A stretch of DNA of 6,351 nt from Candidatus Hydrogenedentota bacterium (GTDB taxonomy: Bacteria > Hydrogenedentota > Hydrogenedentia > Hydrogenedentales > JAEUWI01): positions 1 through 6,351 of the forward strand of contig JAUIKJ010000179.1 of NCBI GenBank assembly GCA_030430835.1, given 5' to 3'. The notes under the pieces were generated by a model that was not told where the DNA came from, did not search any database, and saw only the letters and a list, made by a program, of their open reading frames with translations. Below are positions 5,837-6,351 of the stretch, piece by piece (within the stretch, counting starts at the first letter, position 1; every line of letters begins with the position of its first letter). Made by a program: the position numbers and the translations under genes.

Positions 5837-6351
5837 TCAGAAATAACCCAACCGGTTCGCCATATCCACAACGCAGCCCGAGATTCTGAGTTGCGGCCGG
5901 TTGGCCACGAACGGTACCCCGCAGTTTACCGAGTTCGAAACATAGGGTTCAAAATAGAGGTAGCCCAAGCTCTCCGGTTCGATCAAAAGGTGCTGCCGAC
6001 AGTACTTCCCAAGAATATTCGCCGCGATCTTCGCCTCGTAGCCGTTGGTCGCCTTGTTCACCACAATCTTCGGACGGAAGGAATGTGCCAGCGCCTGAAT
6101 CTCGTCCACGATCCGCTGGCGCGTGCGGTCCTCGAAGCACGCCGACTCCGATACCGTCTGTAAAAAGTGCGGAATCGACGAGTTGCGGCGCAACAGAAGC
6201 CCGACTTCCGGCGCCTGGTAGAATCGCTCAATCCGCCGGAACAGGGTCGCCCGGAGGAACTTGAAGGCATTGTCAATGCTCGTCCGCTCCGGGGTGATCA
6301 CCACCACGCCGTTGGTTTCGGTCATCCGGAAGAAATCCAGCGTATTCAGGT
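5837..6351 (-). CDS. MinD/ParA/FlhG-like P-loop ATPase, C-terminal part (5' end outside window)
   Basis: Only the last 170 residues are in the window; the frame is open to the window edge, so the gene starts beyond it. The visible part begins LNTLDFFRMTETNGVVVITP, which corresponds to the region after Walker B in MinD/FleN-like ATPases. SIDNAFKFLRATLFRRIERF (the family's TSIENAYRF...YRRL pattern), RPKIVVNKATNGYEAKIAANI, and LGYLYFEPYVSNSVNCGVPFVANRP follow; the last of these is the conserved tail in which an SV is followed by a favoured proline. The Walker A (deviant KGGxGKS) loop is not visible. This subfamily resembles FlhG/MinD-like proteins that place structures in the cell. With a bactofilin 41 bases downstream, a role in positioning the bactofilin polymer or another envelope structure is reasonable but inferred. 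An internal ATG at 6325 is not the true start. Confidence 0.85.
   Translation of the reverse strand, partial: LNTLDFFRMTETNGVVVITPERTSIDNAFKFLRATLFRRIERFYQAPEVGLLLRRNSSIPHFLQTVSESACFEDRTRQRIVDEIQALAHSFRPKIVVNKATNGYEAKIAANILGKYCRQHLLIEPESLGYLYFEPYVSNSVNCGVPFVANRPQLRISGCVVDMANRLGYF

Noticed and set aside
4402..5889. A plus-strand open frame of 495 codons antisense to the protease and bactofilin genes
   Set aside because: The translation is rich in R, H, A and S with no family-like motif, and it lies opposite two clearly recognised genes. It is the usual antisense effect of GC-rich codon use.
1..6351. CRISPR arrays, tRNA or rRNA genes, insertion sequences, phage or toxin-antitoxin genes
   Set aside because: No regularly spaced repeats, cloverleaf-like segments, transposase or integrase motifs, or small paired genes were seen on either strand.

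Overview
This 6.35 kb window is densely coding and GC-rich (first lines of the main coding block about 62-68% G+C, by hand count). The gene content is that of a Gram-negative-type bacterium: a polyprenyl-phosphate-type GT2 glycosyltransferase, a WecD/RffC-like acetyltransferase, a bactofilin, a MinD/ParA-like ATPase and a YugP-type membrane zinc protease. No gene fixes the phylum. Deltaproteobacteria-like, Planctomycetota/Verrucomicrobiota-like and Hydrogenedentota-like lineages would all fit, and this is only a guess. I see no tRNA, rRNA, CRISPR array, insertion sequence or phage gene, and no gene-free stretch above 300 bases.

Layout. Positions 1-136 form a short AT-rich block. It holds a possible promoter, a perfect AT-rich palindrome and the first 27 codons of an IMP dehydrogenase (guaB). 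At about position 137 the open frame passes, still in frame, into the C-terminal two-thirds of a diacylglycerol kinase/YegS/LCB5-type lipid kinase, which ends at 772. This guaB::lipid-kinase chimera is the oddest thing in the window. It is either a real rearrangement that leaves a broken kinase, or an assembly or amplification join.

Everything else is on the minus strand in two transcription blocks. The upstream block (6351 down to 4429) is a MinD/ParA-like ATPase (N-terminus outside the window), a bactofilin and a YugP-like zinc metallopeptidase. It ends in a very strong intrinsic terminator at 4371-4412. The downstream block (4343 down to 735) is an exported FlgT-like protein, a GT2 glycosyltransferase with two C-terminal membrane segments, a WecD-like GNAT acetyltransferase and a putative molybdenum-cofactor carrier (cpYpsA family). 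The last three genes are packed with overlapping or near-overlapping stops and starts. The last of them converges on, and overlaps, the tail of the chimera.

How the genes may work together (inference). The first block looks like a cell-envelope organisation set: a positioning ATPase, a polymer-forming bactofilin scaffold and a membrane protease. The second may modify an envelope glycolipid or polysaccharide, with the glycosyltransferase moving a sugar to or from a polyprenyl phosphate and the acetyltransferase acylating an amino sugar. The FlgT-like protein would act in the periplasm, and the molybdenum-carrier homologue has no obvious link to the rest.
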